Of a stretch of DNA of 64,000 nt, positions 15,452-23,893 are shown piece after piece. Source of the stretch: Taklimakanibacter sp050251035. Its GTDB lineage: Bacteria; Pseudomonadota; Alphaproteobacteria; Rhizobiales; Aestuariivirgaceae. The position numbers and the translations under genes are program-made. Every line of letters starts with the position of its first letter. Positions within the stretch are counted from its first letter, which is position 1. The notes under the pieces were generated by a model. The model was not told the DNA's origin. It did no database searches and saw only the letters and a list, made by a program, of their open reading frames with translations. Location: assembly GCA_050251035.1 (NCBI GenBank), contig JBFWNN010000017.1, positions 24,193-88,192 of the forward strand, given 5' to 3'.

Positions 15452-16936
15452 TCAGTTCTCATTCGATCTCGCCCATTCGTGAAGATAGGTCACGGTGTAT
15501 TTGGCGAGCAAGGCGACGGCGTCCCGGCAGATATATTCATCGGGCTGATGCAGGCGCTCGCCATGGCCCAGGCCGACGATGCTGACCGGAATGTCGAGGT
15601 TGATGCGCCCGAAGACCTCGGCCGGACAGGCCCAGCTGGCCCAGGGCAGCTCGAGCGTCGGCACGCCATGATGATGCGCCGCCCGGATGCCGGCCTGCAC
15701 CACCGATTGCCGGCCGGCATTGCGCCAGGCGGCATAGCCGCGCGGCTCCTCGATTGTCACCTCATGGAAGCCGCGCGCATCGAGGTGCTTGCGCACCAAG
15801 TCGAGCACGGCGTCGGGCCTGAGGCCCGGCGGCAGTCCGAAGCCGATCTTGGCCAGGGCCTGCTGCGGCAGGATGCTGCAATAGGACGGTCCGGTATAGC
15901 CGCCGGAAATGCCCATCACATTGCCGCGCACATTGGCATAGAGATCGTCCAGGTAGTCGCCCATCGGACGGCCTTTGCGGAAGCGCTTGACGCCGAGGAT
16001 CGCCTTCCACTGCGCCTCGGTCTCGGGCGTGAAGCCCGCCCGCAGCAGGTCGAGCTGCTTGCGGTCCTCCGGCGCCAGCGGCGCCAGGCATTCGCGCAGG
16101 CCGTCGACGGCAACCTTGTCGTCACGATCGAAGAGCGAGCCCGTGGCATGGATGAGCCGCATCAAAGGCGCATCCACCCACGCCACATGGGCGGGACCGA
16201 TATAACGGCCGTCGACCGTGCCGCCCCAGTCGCCGCCGCGGCAGGCGAGCTCGAACCACAGCAGCCCCAGATAGCCGTTGGGAACCATCATGCTGCCCTG
16301 CATGCTCTGGCGCATGCCGGGCACCCACATGCCCTGGCAGCGCGTGAGCCTGTCGCGGTGCCGGTCGACGAAGACATGCAGATTGGGGCTGCCGATCTCC
16401 TCCTCGCCCTCCCAGCACCAGACGATGTTCACCGGGATGTCGCCCTCGACCTCGCGCATGGCCCTTATGCCCTGGATCGCGGCCAGCATCGGCCCGCGCT
16501 GGTTGATGGCGGCGCGGTTGCAGATGAGCGGTCCGATCTGCGACGGCAGGCCGAGACGCTCGGGCGTCACGATCTCGGCGCCCAGGGGATCGACCGTCCA
16601 ATCCGCCGGATCGACCGGCACCTGGTCATAGAGGCTGTAGATCAAGAGCCACTTGGCGTCGGGCCGCTTGGAGCGCGAGACGCCGGTGACCACCGGCCAG
16701 CCGCCCGTGTCGACGATCTCCGTCGCTTCCGCTCCGACCGCGTCGAGGTGCCCGAGGCAGGCCCGGGCGCTGTCCATGATGCCCTCGCCCGTGGTGGAAA
16801 AGCCCGGAATGCGCAGGAAGTCCCTGACCTCCTCGACCAACTTCCCCTCCGCGGCGTCGATGCGTTCGTGGACGCGCCGATAGGGTGCCAGGGCCTGGGC
16901 GTCGGGTTTGCTTTCATAGCCTGATATGCTTGCCAT
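15452..16936 (-). CDS. M20 metallopeptidase-fold protein with altered metal ligands
   Basis: A 494-residue M20/M25/M40 homologue. The catalytic glutamates are kept in WCWEGEEEIGSPNL (about 175-188) and a C-terminal His in GLGHGERLHQPDEYI. However, the usual first ligand motif (GHxDV) reads YSLYDQVPVD at 100-109, with Leu102 where His is expected. The bridging Asp motif (RGxxDDKG) reads RAAINQRG at 141-148, with Asn145. So two of the canonical dinuclear zinc ligands look replaced. It sits inside an amino acid importer operon between permease and ATPase genes, which suggests work on the imported substrate, but catalysis may not be the classical dizinc hydrolysis. ATG at 16936 has an AAGAG upstream. 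Confidence 0.78.
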   Translation of the reverse strand: MASISGYESKPDAQALAPYRRVHERIDAAEGKLVEEVRDFLRIPGFSTTGEGIMDSARACLGHLDAVGAEATEIVDTGGWPVVTGVSRSKRPDAKWLLIYSLYDQVPVDPADWTVDPLGAEIVTPERLGLPSQIGPLICNRAAINQRGPMLAAIQGIRAMREVEGDIPVNIVWCWEGEEEIGSPNLHVFVDRHRDRLTRCQGMWVPGMRQSMQGSMMVPNGYLGLLWFELACRGGDWGGTVDGRYIGPAHVAWVDAPLMRLIHATGSLFDRDDKVAVDGLRECLAPLAPEDRKQLDLLRAGFTPETEAQWKAILGVKRFRKGRPMGDYLDDLYANVRGNVMGISGGYTGPSYCSILPQQALAKIGFGLPPGLRPDAVLDLVRKHLDARGFHEVTIEEPRGYAAWRNAGRQSVVQAGIRAAHHHGVPTLELPWASWACPAEVFGRINLDIPVSIVGLGHGERLHQPDEYICRDAVALLAKYTVTYLHEWARSNEN

Positions 16937-16976
16937 CGGTGCTCTTCGACTTCCCTCGGGATGGATGGACGGACGC

Positions 16977-17810
16977 TCACCCGCGCGAGGCGAGCCGGTG
17001 ATGCAGGAGATCGCGCGTGCGCTGGTGACGGGGCTCATCGAACATGCGGCGCGTCGGACCGTCCTCGACGATCACGCCCTTGTCCATGATGACGATCCGG
17101 TCGGCGACCTTGCGCGCGAAGCCGATCTCATGGGTCACGATCACCATGGTCGTGCCCTCGGCCGCAAGCACCGTCATCAAATCGAGGACCTCGCCCACCA
17201 TCTCGGCATCCAAGGCCGAGGTGGGCTCGTCGAAGAGAACGAGCTCCGGCTGCATCGCCAGCGCCCGGGCGATGGCGACGCGCTGCTTCTGCCCGCCCGA
17301 CAGAGTGCGCGGAAAGGCATCGGCGAATTCGGCCAGCCCGACCTTGCGCAGCAGAGCGAGGCCGCGCTCGCGGCAGACATCGAAAGCCTCGCCGCGGGCA
17401 TGGCGTGGGCCGAGCGTGACATTGGCGAGCGCGGTGAGATGGGGGAAAAGCTCGAACTGCTGGAACACCATGCCGATGCGGCTGCGGAACGCGCACAGAT
17501 CTCGGGTCGGAACCGGCTTGGCCAGCGGCCATGTGCCGATCGGCTGGCCCTGGAATTCCAGGCTGCCGCGCGTCGGCTCGATCAAGAGATTGAGGCAGCG
17601 CAGGAAGGTCGTCTTGCCGGAGCCGCTCGAGCCCAGGACGCACACTTTCTCGCCGGCGGCGATCGAGAAGTCGACGCCCTTGAGGGCCTGATAGGCGCCG
17701 AAGGATTTGTGCAATCCCGCCACCTTCAGCACCTCGATGCCGGAGCCGGCAGCGGAACCCCGCTGCTCGGCCCCGGCGGCAGCCGCTGGACGTCGTGCGC
17801 TCATGTCCAT
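16977..17810 (-). CDS. Polar amino acid ABC transporter ATP-binding protein
   Basis: A 277-residue ATPase of the GlnQ/HisP type. Walker A GSSGSGKTTFLRCLNLL, Q-loop VFQQFELFPHLT, signature LSGGQKQRVAIARALAM, Walker B ELVLFDEPTSALD and the H-loop VTHEIGFARKVADRI are all intact. The FLRCLNLLE-like stretch and PTSALD are characteristic of the amino acid branch. About 20 N-terminal residues are low-complexity. It lies 18 bp downstream of the binding protein gene. Confidence 0.93.
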   Translation of the reverse strand: MDMSARRPAAAAGAEQRGSAAGSGIEVLKVAGLHKSFGAYQALKGVDFSIAAGEKVCVLGSSGSGKTTFLRCLNLLIEPTRGSLEFQGQPIGTWPLAKPVPTRDLCAFRSRIGMVFQQFELFPHLTALANVTLGPRHARGEAFDVCRERGLALLRKVGLAEFADAFPRTLSGGQKQRVAIARALAMQPELVLFDEPTSALDAEMVGEVLDLMTVLAAEGTTMVIVTHEIGFARKVADRIVIMDKGVIVEDGPTRRMFDEPRHQRTRDLLHHRLASRG

Positions 17811-17828
17811 GCCCCGCCGCGCCCGACG

Positions 17829-18668
17829 TCACTCGCACATCTGCTTCGGCGGGTCGGTCGGCGCCAGGCTCTCTTCGGTGAGACCGTTCTTCTTCAGGAT
17901 CTCCTGCCACTGACCGCCCTCATGCAGCGACTTCATTTCCGCATCGAGCGCCGCGGCCAGCGCCGTGTTGCCGCAGGCGACGAAGTTGAAATCGAGCGCG
18001 CCCGCTATGTTCTGCGGCAGGCCGAGATCGCCGACCTTGAGGATCACCCCTTTGACCTTGTCGTTGCCGGTGAAGGGCGGCTCGTCGATGACGAAGGAGC
18101 TGTCGACATAGGCGTCCACCTGGCCGTTCAGGAGCGCGGTGCGCGCCGCGATGCCGTCCGGATAGAGCTTGGCGCCGTCGCCGAAGGCCTTCTGCACATA
18201 GGGCGCGAAGGAATGGCCGACCACGGCGGCGACACGCTTGCCGGCGAGGCTGTCCAGGCCCTTGTAGTCGAAACTATCCATGGTGAAGACGGACGCCGTC
18301 TCGCGCAGATAGGGCAAGGTGTACCTGATCTGCTTGGCGCGCTCCTCGGTGTAATAGAACCAGGTGCCGATATCGGCCTTGCCCTGCTTCACCGCCAGGA
18401 TGGTCGAGGCGAAAGTGGTCTTGTACAGCTTGATCTTGAGGCCATGACGGCCGGCGAAGCTTTCCAGGAAAGCGCCGTCGACGCCAAGCATCTTGTCCTC
18501 GCTGTCATAGCCGATGACCGGCGGCGCATTCGCGAACACGGCCACGGTGAGTACGCCGTCCTCGGCCAGGCCGAACGTGTTCTCAGCCGCCGCCGGAGCG
18601 GTGAGACCCGCACTGGCGGCAATGAACGCAAGCGCCAGCATGGCCCCGCGTAGACTCTGCTTGGTCAT
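17829..18668 (-). CDS. Polar amino acid ABC transporter substrate-binding protein (SBP family 3)
   Basis: A 279-residue secreted binding protein: signal peptide MTKQSLRGAMLALAFIAASA with cleavage near AAA-EN (about residue 28), then DGVLTVAVFANAPPVIGYDS and TTFASTILAVKQGKADIG typical of the GlnH/HisJ family. Start at 18668 has AGGAG 6 nt upstream. It heads the importer part of the operon DUF1989 - SBP - ATPase - M20-like - two permeases - RidA - molybdenum hydroxylase. Ligand class: polar or modified amino acid; identity unknown. Confidence 0.9.
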   Translation of the reverse strand: MTKQSLRGAMLALAFIAASAGLTAPAAAENTFGLAEDGVLTVAVFANAPPVIGYDSEDKMLGVDGAFLESFAGRHGLKIKLYKTTFASTILAVKQGKADIGTWFYYTEERAKQIRYTLPYLRETASVFTMDSFDYKGLDSLAGKRVAAVVGHSFAPYVQKAFGDGAKLYPDGIAARTALLNGQVDAYVDSSFVIDEPPFTGNDKVKGVILKVGDLGLPQNIAGALDFNFVACGNTALAAALDAEMKSLHEGGQWQEILKKNGLTEESLAPTDPPKQMCE

Positions 18669-18694
18669 TCTTCTCCTCCCATTTTTTGGACTGT

Positions 18695-19315
18695 CTAGTT
18701 CTTGTCGCCCCTGCCTTTGCGGGTGATGCGGATGTCGACCGGGCTCAGGCGGCCGTCCGGCCCGTTGACGGGCACGATATCCATGGGGCAGCACGAAAAG
18801 GCCATGTAGCAATCGATCTCCGCCCGCAGCGTCACGGCGGCGCCCGCCGGCGCCTCGCATGCCTTCAACTCGATGTTCATGCTGTTGGTGATCGGCACGT
18901 TCATGAACAGATTGATCGGCCCTGGGACGAATGGCAGCGACAGGCCGAACTCCGCCAGCGCCTCGGCGAGATTGCCGGCGCAGGAGCGGTGCTCGGCGCA
19001 GCCGAGCTTCTCATAGGTGGCGGGGTCGCAGGCGGTGATGAGCGTGTCGTGCATGCCGTCCGACGTGTCGGCGATGAGCGTCAGGATGGGATTGCGGTAG
19101 TTGGTGTAGAGCTTGTCGCCCACCGACGGCCGCAGCTTCAGCAGATACCGTCTCGTCAGTTCCATCGACAGGCGGTGATGGATGTCCTTCACGTCGAAGG
19201 CCCAGGTGTCGACCACCTGGTGGCCTTCGGTGTTGACGATGCTGATCTCATCGCCGGCCGACAGCCGGAAGGCTTTTCCATGGGCGGCGGGGATGCGGTG
19301 TTCGGTGACGGTCAT
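18695..19315 (-). CDS. DUF1989 (urea carboxylase-associated) family protein
   Basis: A 206-residue DUF1989 protein. Recognisable stretches are NTEGHQVVDTWAFDVKD, a conserved Cys-Asn-Leu region (RSCAGNLAEALAEFG) and NLFMNVPI. Paralogues usually sit beside urea carboxylase or guanidine carboxylase genes, where they are accessory subunits. No such carboxylase is present here; instead it leads an amino acid importer operon and is transcribed divergently from the LysR gene. It is probably the first gene under that regulator. Function in this setting is unknown. Confidence 0.82.
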   Translation of the reverse strand: MTVTEHRIPAAHGKAFRLSAGDEISIVNTEGHQVVDTWAFDVKDIHHRLSMELTRRYLLKLRPSVGDKLYTNYRNPILTLIADTSDGMHDTLITACDPATYEKLGCAEHRSCAGNLAEALAEFGLSLPFVPGPINLFMNVPITNSMNIELKACEAPAGAAVTLRAEIDCYMAFSCCPMDIVPVNGPDGRLSPVDIRITRKGRGDKN

Positions 19316-19394
19316 TCCGGTTGTCTCTGCACTGCTGAACGATCTCGACCGCGGTCAGCCTAGGTCAAGCCTCCCTGCGGTCATATCGAATTAT

Positions 19395-19425
19395 TGTCAT
19401 GACTTGATTAGATCAGCTAATGACA
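19395..19425. promoter_or_regulatory. LysR-type operator region in the DUF1989/LysR divergent promoter
   Basis: Nested inverted repeats: TGTCAT at 19395-19400 pairs with ATGACA at 19420-19425, and inside them TGAT-TAG-ATCA at 19405-19415. They lie in an AT-rich 144-bp divergent intergenic region, just upstream of the LysR start, where autoregulating LysR proteins normally bind. Binding is inference. Confidence 0.5.
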
Positions 19426-19459
19426 TGTGGTCGCGAATGGCCGGCTGGAGGCATGCCCC

Positions 19460-20380
19460 TTGAAACGCGGATCGATACCATCGCTGCACGCGCTCCTGGT
19501 GTTCGAATGCGCCGGACGCCATGCGAGCTTCTCGCGCGCCGCCGCCGAGTTGAACCTGACCCAGGGCGCGATCAGCCAGCAGGTGAAGCAGCTCGAGGAT
19601 CATCTGGGCTTCCCGCTGTTCGAGCGCATCCGGCAGCGCGTCGTGCTCACCGCGCAGGGGCGCGCCTACATGGCCTCCATCCGGCATACGCTGGCGGAGC
19701 TCGCCGAGACGACGCATCGCGCCCGGGCGCTCGCCGGCTCGCCGACGATCAATCTCGCCGTGGTGCCGACCTTCTCGACCTACTGGCTCATGCCGCGGCT
19801 GCCCGAATTCCTGGCGCAGCATGCCGATTTCACCATCATCTTCCAGACCCGGCTCGCCTCGTTCGATTTTCGCGGCCAGGGGGTGGATGCGGCGATCCAC
19901 AATGGCGAGCCGACCTGGTCGGGCGCCGCCGCCGATTATCTCATGACGGAAGAAGTCCTGCCGGTCTGCAGCCCCGAATTCAGGCGCCGGCACAGACTCG
20001 AGGAGCCGGCGGACGCCAACCGCGTCCGCCTCCTGCACCTGTCGACGCGCTTCGCCGCCTGGAACGACTGGTTCGAGCGCGCCGGCATCAGCGACAAGAA
20101 GGCCTTCCGCATCCGCGGCCTCGCCTTCGATCAGTTCGGCATCATGGCGCGGGCCGCGGCCGCCGGCGCCGGCATCGCCCTCCTGCCACGCTTCCTGGTG
20201 GAGGCGGAAGTGGCCGCCGGCCATCTGGAGATCCTGTTCAAGGATGTCCCGCCGCCCTCGCATTCCTACTATTTCGTCTATTCCGCCGGCCTGCCCTTGA
20301 CGCCTGCCCTGGCGGAATTCCGCGTGTGGCTCCTGGACCAGATCGGCGCGGACATGACTCCCCGCAAGCGCAGCGCCTGA
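19460..20380 (+). CDS. LysR family transcriptional regulator, GcvA-like
   Basis: A 306-residue LysR regulator: N-terminal HTH with SIPSLHALLVFECAGRHASF then LTQGAISQQVKQLEDHLGFP, followed by an effector-binding domain ending RVWLLDQIGAD. The start is taken as TTG at 19460 because GGAGG sits 8 nt upstream and homology begins there; a GTG at 19427 has no such site. GcvA-type regulators often control amino acid or amine metabolism, fitting the divergent amino acid importer operon. Confidence 0.88.
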   Translation: MKRGSIPSLHALLVFECAGRHASFSRAAAELNLTQGAISQQVKQLEDHLGFPLFERIRQRVVLTAQGRAYMASIRHTLAELAETTHRARALAGSPTINLAVVPTFSTYWLMPRLPEFLAQHADFTIIFQTRLASFDFRGQGVDAAIHNGEPTWSGAAADYLMTEEVLPVCSPEFRRRHRLEEPADANRVRLLHLSTRFAAWNDWFERAGISDKKAFRIRGLAFDQFGIMARAAAAGAGIALLPRFLVEAEVAAGHLEILFKDVPPPSHSYYFVYSAGLPLTPALAEFRVWLLDQIGADMTPRKRSA

Positions 20381-20457
20381 AACGTTGATCTTTGGGTGAA
20401 ACAAGGAAATGATCCCGAGACGATCATCCCCGGGCGACAGGCAGCGAAAGGATTTCC

Positions 20458-21264
20458 ATGAGTGACAGGGTTCCGGATTCGGCCGCCCATCTCCTTTCCG
20501 GCATAGAGGGCCAGCGCGTGGTGATCACCGCCGGCGCCTCCGGCATCGGCTTCGCCATCGCCGGCACCCTGTCCGCGCTGGGCGCGCGCATCCTGATCTG
20601 CGACGTCGCGGAGGACGCGATCGCGCAAGCCAGGCGCGCTCTGCCGAACATCACAGCCTGCAAGGCCGATGTCGCCGATGACGGCGATGTCGAAGCGCTG
20701 TTCGAGCGCGTCGCGCGCGAGCTCGGCGGGCTCGACGCCCTCATCAACAATGCCGGCATCGCCGGACCGACCGCCGGCGTGGACGAGATCACGCCGGCCG
20801 ACTGGCGGCGCTGCCTCGAGGTCTGCCTCACCGGGCAGTTCCTGTGCGCCAGGCTGGCGGTGCCGATGCTGAAGGCGGCCGGCGGCGGCGCCATCGTCAA
20901 CATGTCCTCGGCCGCCGGCCGGCATGGCTATGCGTTCCGAACACCCTATTCCGCCGCCAAGTTCGGCGTCGTCGGCTTCACCCAGAGCCTCGCCAAGGAG
21001 CTCGGCCCCGCGCGCATCCGCGTCAACGCCATACTGCCCGGCATCGTCGCGGGGCCGCGCATCGAAAGAGTGATCGCCGACCGCGCCCGCCAGCTCGGCA
21101 TCAGCCACGAGGCGATGACCGAGCGCTATCTCGAGCGCGTGTCGCTCCGGCGCATGGTGAGCCCCTATGACGTCGCAAGCATGGTGGCGTTCCTCCTGTC
21201 GGACGCCGGCATCAATGTGTCCGGACAATCACTCGGGATAGACGGCAATGTCGAGACCCTCTGA
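20458..21264 (+). CDS. Short-chain dehydrogenase/reductase (SDR)
   Basis: A 268-residue classical SDR: cofactor loop ITAGASGIGFAIA (the first Gly of TGxxxGxG is Ala), NNAGIAG, catalytic Ser in NMSSAAGRHGY and YSAAKFG. The C-terminus ends GQSLGIDGNVETL. It overlaps the next gene by 17 bp, so the two dehydrogenases are co-translated. AAGGA lies about 6 nt upstream of the ATG. It follows the LysR gene in the same direction and may belong to its regulon. Confidence 0.88.
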   Translation: MSDRVPDSAAHLLSGIEGQRVVITAGASGIGFAIAGTLSALGARILICDVAEDAIAQARRALPNITACKADVADDGDVEALFERVARELGGLDALINNAGIAGPTAGVDEITPADWRRCLEVCLTGQFLCARLAVPMLKAAGGGAIVNMSSAAGRHGYAFRTPYSAAKFGVVGFTQSLAKELGPARIRVNAILPGIVAGPRIERVIADRARQLGISHEAMTERYLERVSLRRMVSPYDVASMVAFLLSDAGINVSGQSLGIDGNVETL

Positions 21265-22210
21265 CCACCCAACGACCGCGATCATCGGCACAGGCTTCGT
21301 CGGCCGGGCCTGGGCGATCAGCTTCGCCCGCGCGGGCTCGCGCGTGCGGCTGTGGGACCAGGCGGACGGCGCCGCCGCGACGGCGCTCGATTATATCTCG
21401 GGCGTGCTCGACGATCTCGCCCGCCATGACCTCCTGAACGGTGCTGCACCCCAAGCCGTGCTCGCCCGCATCAACCCGGCCGCCACGCTGGAGGAGGCGG
21501 TGGCGGACGCCCGCCATGTCCAGGAGAACACGCCGGAAGTGCTCGCCACCAAGATCGACGTGTTCGCCAAGCTCGATCGGGCGGCGCGGCCCGATGCGGT
21601 GCTGGCGAGCTCGACCTCGGCGCTGCTCCCGTCGCGCTTCACCGAGGCGCTCGCGGGCCGGCACCGCTGCCTCGTCGTCCATCCGATCAACCCGCCCTAT
21701 CTGATCCCCGCCGCCGAAGTGGTGCCGGCGCCCTGGACGTCGGCCGAGACGATCGCGCGCACCAGGGCGTTCCTCACCGCCGCCGGCCATGCGCCTCTGG
21801 TGATGAATAAGGAGCTCGACGGCTTCATCATGAACCGCATGCAAGGCGCGCTGCTCGAAGAGGCCTTCCGCCTCGTCGCCGACGGCTATGCCAGCGTCGA
21901 GGACGTCGATATCGGCATCCGCGACGGCTTGGCTTTGCGCTGGTCCTTCATGGGTCCGTTCGAGACCATCGATCTCAACGCGCCGGGCGGCGTGCGCGAC
22001 TATGCCGAGCGCTATCAGGGCATCTATGTGAACTTGTTCCCGCAGATGCAGCGGCGCGTCGACTGGACCGGCCCGGTTATGGACGTGATCGAGCCCGAGC
22101 GGCGCAAGCACATACCGGCGGAAGGGCTGCAGGAGCGCCAGATGTGGCGCGACAAGCGCCTGATGGCGCTGGCCGCGCACAAGAAGCGGGCGGCGAAGGA
22201 GATCGGCTGA
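21248..22210 (+). CDS. 3-hydroxyacyl-CoA dehydrogenase family protein (carnitine/gulonate dehydrogenase-like)
   Basis: A 320-residue NAD-dependent dehydrogenase: Rossmann motif AIIGTGFVGRAWAISFARAG, catalytic His in VVHPINPPYLIPAAEVVPAP, and C-terminal DGFIMNRMQGALLEEAFRLV. The short two-domain form (about 320 residues) matches L-carnitine dehydrogenase and lambda-crystallin/L-gulonate 3-dehydrogenase rather than fatty-acid beta-oxidation enzymes. It overlaps the upstream SDR by 17 bp and converges with the enolase-superfamily gene. Confidence 0.86.
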   Translation: MSRPSDHPTTAIIGTGFVGRAWAISFARAGSRVRLWDQADGAAATALDYISGVLDDLARHDLLNGAAPQAVLARINPAATLEEAVADARHVQENTPEVLATKIDVFAKLDRAARPDAVLASSTSALLPSRFTEALAGRHRCLVVHPINPPYLIPAAEVVPAPWTSAETIARTRAFLTAAGHAPLVMNKELDGFIMNRMQGALLEEAFRLVADGYASVEDVDIGIRDGLALRWSFMGPFETIDLNAPGGVRDYAERYQGIYVNLFPQMQRRVDWTGPVMDVIEPERRKHIPAEGLQERQMWRDKRLMALAAHKKRAAKEIG

Positions 22211-22219
22211 GAGCCGGCG

Positions 22220-23350
22220 TCAGCCCGCCACCGTCTTGCGCCGCGCCGATCTTTCGACAGCTTCGTCGTCGAGCTCATATCCGGCCCCGATGTCGCCCGG
22301 CGCGGCGAGCCGGCCGTTCTTCACGCGCGCGAAGGCGTCATGCCGGATGAGCTCATGGGTCCGGTCGAACGGCCGATCCGACGGGATCATTTCGACATGA
22401 TCCGAAGCGCCCCAGCCGAACACGCAATGCTGGTGAATCTGCGGATAGAAATGCGGGGAAACGGCGCAGCCGCGCTTTTTTGCGGCGGCGGCAAGCTCGC
22501 CGAAGGCCGTCACGCCGCCGATCGAAAGGGCGTCCAGCCTCAGCACGTCCACCGGCGCCTCCATCAGCGCCTCGACATCACGGAAGTAAGTCAGGTCGTC
22601 GCCGGCGCCGACGGGAACAACGCGCTCGAAACGCTGAAACTGCCGGTAGCAGTCGATCAGCTCGACGGGAAAGGGATCCTCGATCCAGTCGATATCGAAG
22701 GCGCGCAGATGGGCCAGATACCGCGCCGCCTCCTGCGAGGTTTTCCAGCGCCAGAGCCCGTCGAGGATGATCCGCGGCGCGGCGGATTGCCGCCGAAAGC
22801 TCTCCAGCACCTGTACGAGCTTCTCCGGACGATCGTAGCTGCCGGCCTCGATCTTGAGGCGCCTGTAGCCCTGCTCGACGCGGCCAAGGAGCCGATCGAC
22901 CAGACTGCCCTCCGGCTCGTTCGCGATCCGATATCCCTCGACGATCATCACCTCCACGGGATCGGGAGATCCGCCCAGCAGCCGCCACAGGGGAAGCGCC
23001 GCCGACCGGGCCCGGATATCGTGCAGCGCGATGTCGACAAGCGAGCGCGCCCGCCCGACGATCCCCGACCGGCCCATTCCGTCGGTAACCCGATCCATTG
23101 CCGCGAGGCAGGCCGTAAGGTGCAGCGCGTCCTTGCCGATCAGGACCGGCGCCAGGACCTCCGCCACGGCCATGTCGACCGGCGCCCGCCGCGAAAGCCC
23201 AATGGCGGCGCCCGTCAGCCCTCCCGACGTCACGACCTTCACGACCGCATAGTCGCGCGCGGCGACGAGATATGTGCCGAGGTCCAGCGGCTGGTCCAGC
23301 GGCAGGGAACAGGCAAAAGCTTCGATGCGCTCAATCGTCGTCGTAGACAT
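22220..23350 (-). CDS. Enolase superfamily enzyme (mandelate racemase/muconate lactonizing group)
   Basis: A 376-residue enolase-superfamily protein. Base motif RLKIEAGSY (K-x-E instead of K-x-K), metal ligand regions IILDGLWRW, DWIEDPFP and VGAGDDLTYF (Asp at the third position rather than the usual Glu), the LDALSIGGVT strand and general-acid His in SPHFYPQIHQH are visible. The family abstracts an alpha proton from carboxylates (racemisation, dehydration, cycloisomerisation). The KxE variant and Asp ligand make the exact reaction uncertain. It is the last gene of the long leftward run that starts at 29988. Confidence 0.85.
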   Translation of the reverse strand: MSTTTIERIEAFACSLPLDQPLDLGTYLVAARDYAVVKVVTSGGLTGAAIGLSRRAPVDMAVAEVLAPVLIGKDALHLTACLAAMDRVTDGMGRSGIVGRARSLVDIALHDIRARSAALPLWRLLGGSPDPVEVMIVEGYRIANEPEGSLVDRLLGRVEQGYRRLKIEAGSYDRPEKLVQVLESFRRQSAAPRIILDGLWRWKTSQEAARYLAHLRAFDIDWIEDPFPVELIDCYRQFQRFERVVPVGAGDDLTYFRDVEALMEAPVDVLRLDALSIGGVTAFGELAAAAKKRGCAVSPHFYPQIHQHCVFGWGASDHVEMIPSDRPFDRTHELIRHDAFARVKNGRLAAPGDIGAGYELDDEAVERSARRKTVAG

Positions 23351-23411
23351 TCTTGTTTCTCTCAGCCCAGATGGGTTTCAATTGACCGCGCTTCGTCTCG
23401 TCTTCCCGGCT

Positions 23412-23882
23412 TCAACGCGTGTCGGCGGACACGACCTGCACGAGCTCGATCGTGAAGCCGTCGGGATCGCGCAGATAGAGGGCGAGCACCTCGCCGGCGG
23501 CGCCGCCGGTGAAGGAGACAGGCTCCGACACGATGGTGACGCCGGCGCGGCTCAGCCGCTCATGATCCTCGCGGATGGTGGTGGTTTCGAGCGCCAGATG
23601 GGCCGAGCCCGTGTCGCAGGTCCTGACATCGAGCTTCAGCCCTTTGGGATGGCGGTATTCGATCAGCTCGAGGTGATGTCCCGAAATGCCCACCGGGGCT
23701 CCCGGCAGGCGCAGGAAGGCGATGCGCAGATCGGCCCTGGCAAAGCCAGTGACGGTCTCGATCGCCGTTCCTTGCCGCTCGCGCTGGCCTACGAGCTCGA
23801 AGCCCAGGAGATCGCGGTAGAAGGCGATGGAGCGGTCGAGATCGTCGACCGTCCAGGACGTGTGGAAGACGCTTTTCAGCAT
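23412..23882 (-). CDS. VOC (glyoxalase/dioxygenase) superfamily protein
   Basis: A 156-residue protein of two beta-alpha-beta-beta-beta modules. The four metal-ligand positions look intact: His in VFHTSWTVDDLDRS, Glu in HHLELIEYR, His in GSAHLALET and Glu in GFTIELVQV. It could be a lyase, isomerase (such as methylmalonyl-CoA epimerase type) or dioxygenase. ATG at 23882 has AAGGA about 8 nt upstream; it starts 11 bp after the stop of the SDR. Confidence 0.85.
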   Translation of the reverse strand: MLKSVFHTSWTVDDLDRSIAFYRDLLGFELVGQRERQGTAIETVTGFARADLRIAFLRLPGAPVGISGHHLELIEYRHPKGLKLDVRTCDTGSAHLALETTTIREDHERLSRAGVTIVSEPVSFTGGAAGEVLALYLRDPDGFTIELVQVVSADTR

Positions 23883-23893
23883 GCGATGATCCT

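Noticed and set aside
15293..16924. A 543-codon plus-strand ORF opposite the M20-like gene
   Set aside because: It lies antisense to a clear M20-fold protein and its translation has no domain signal.
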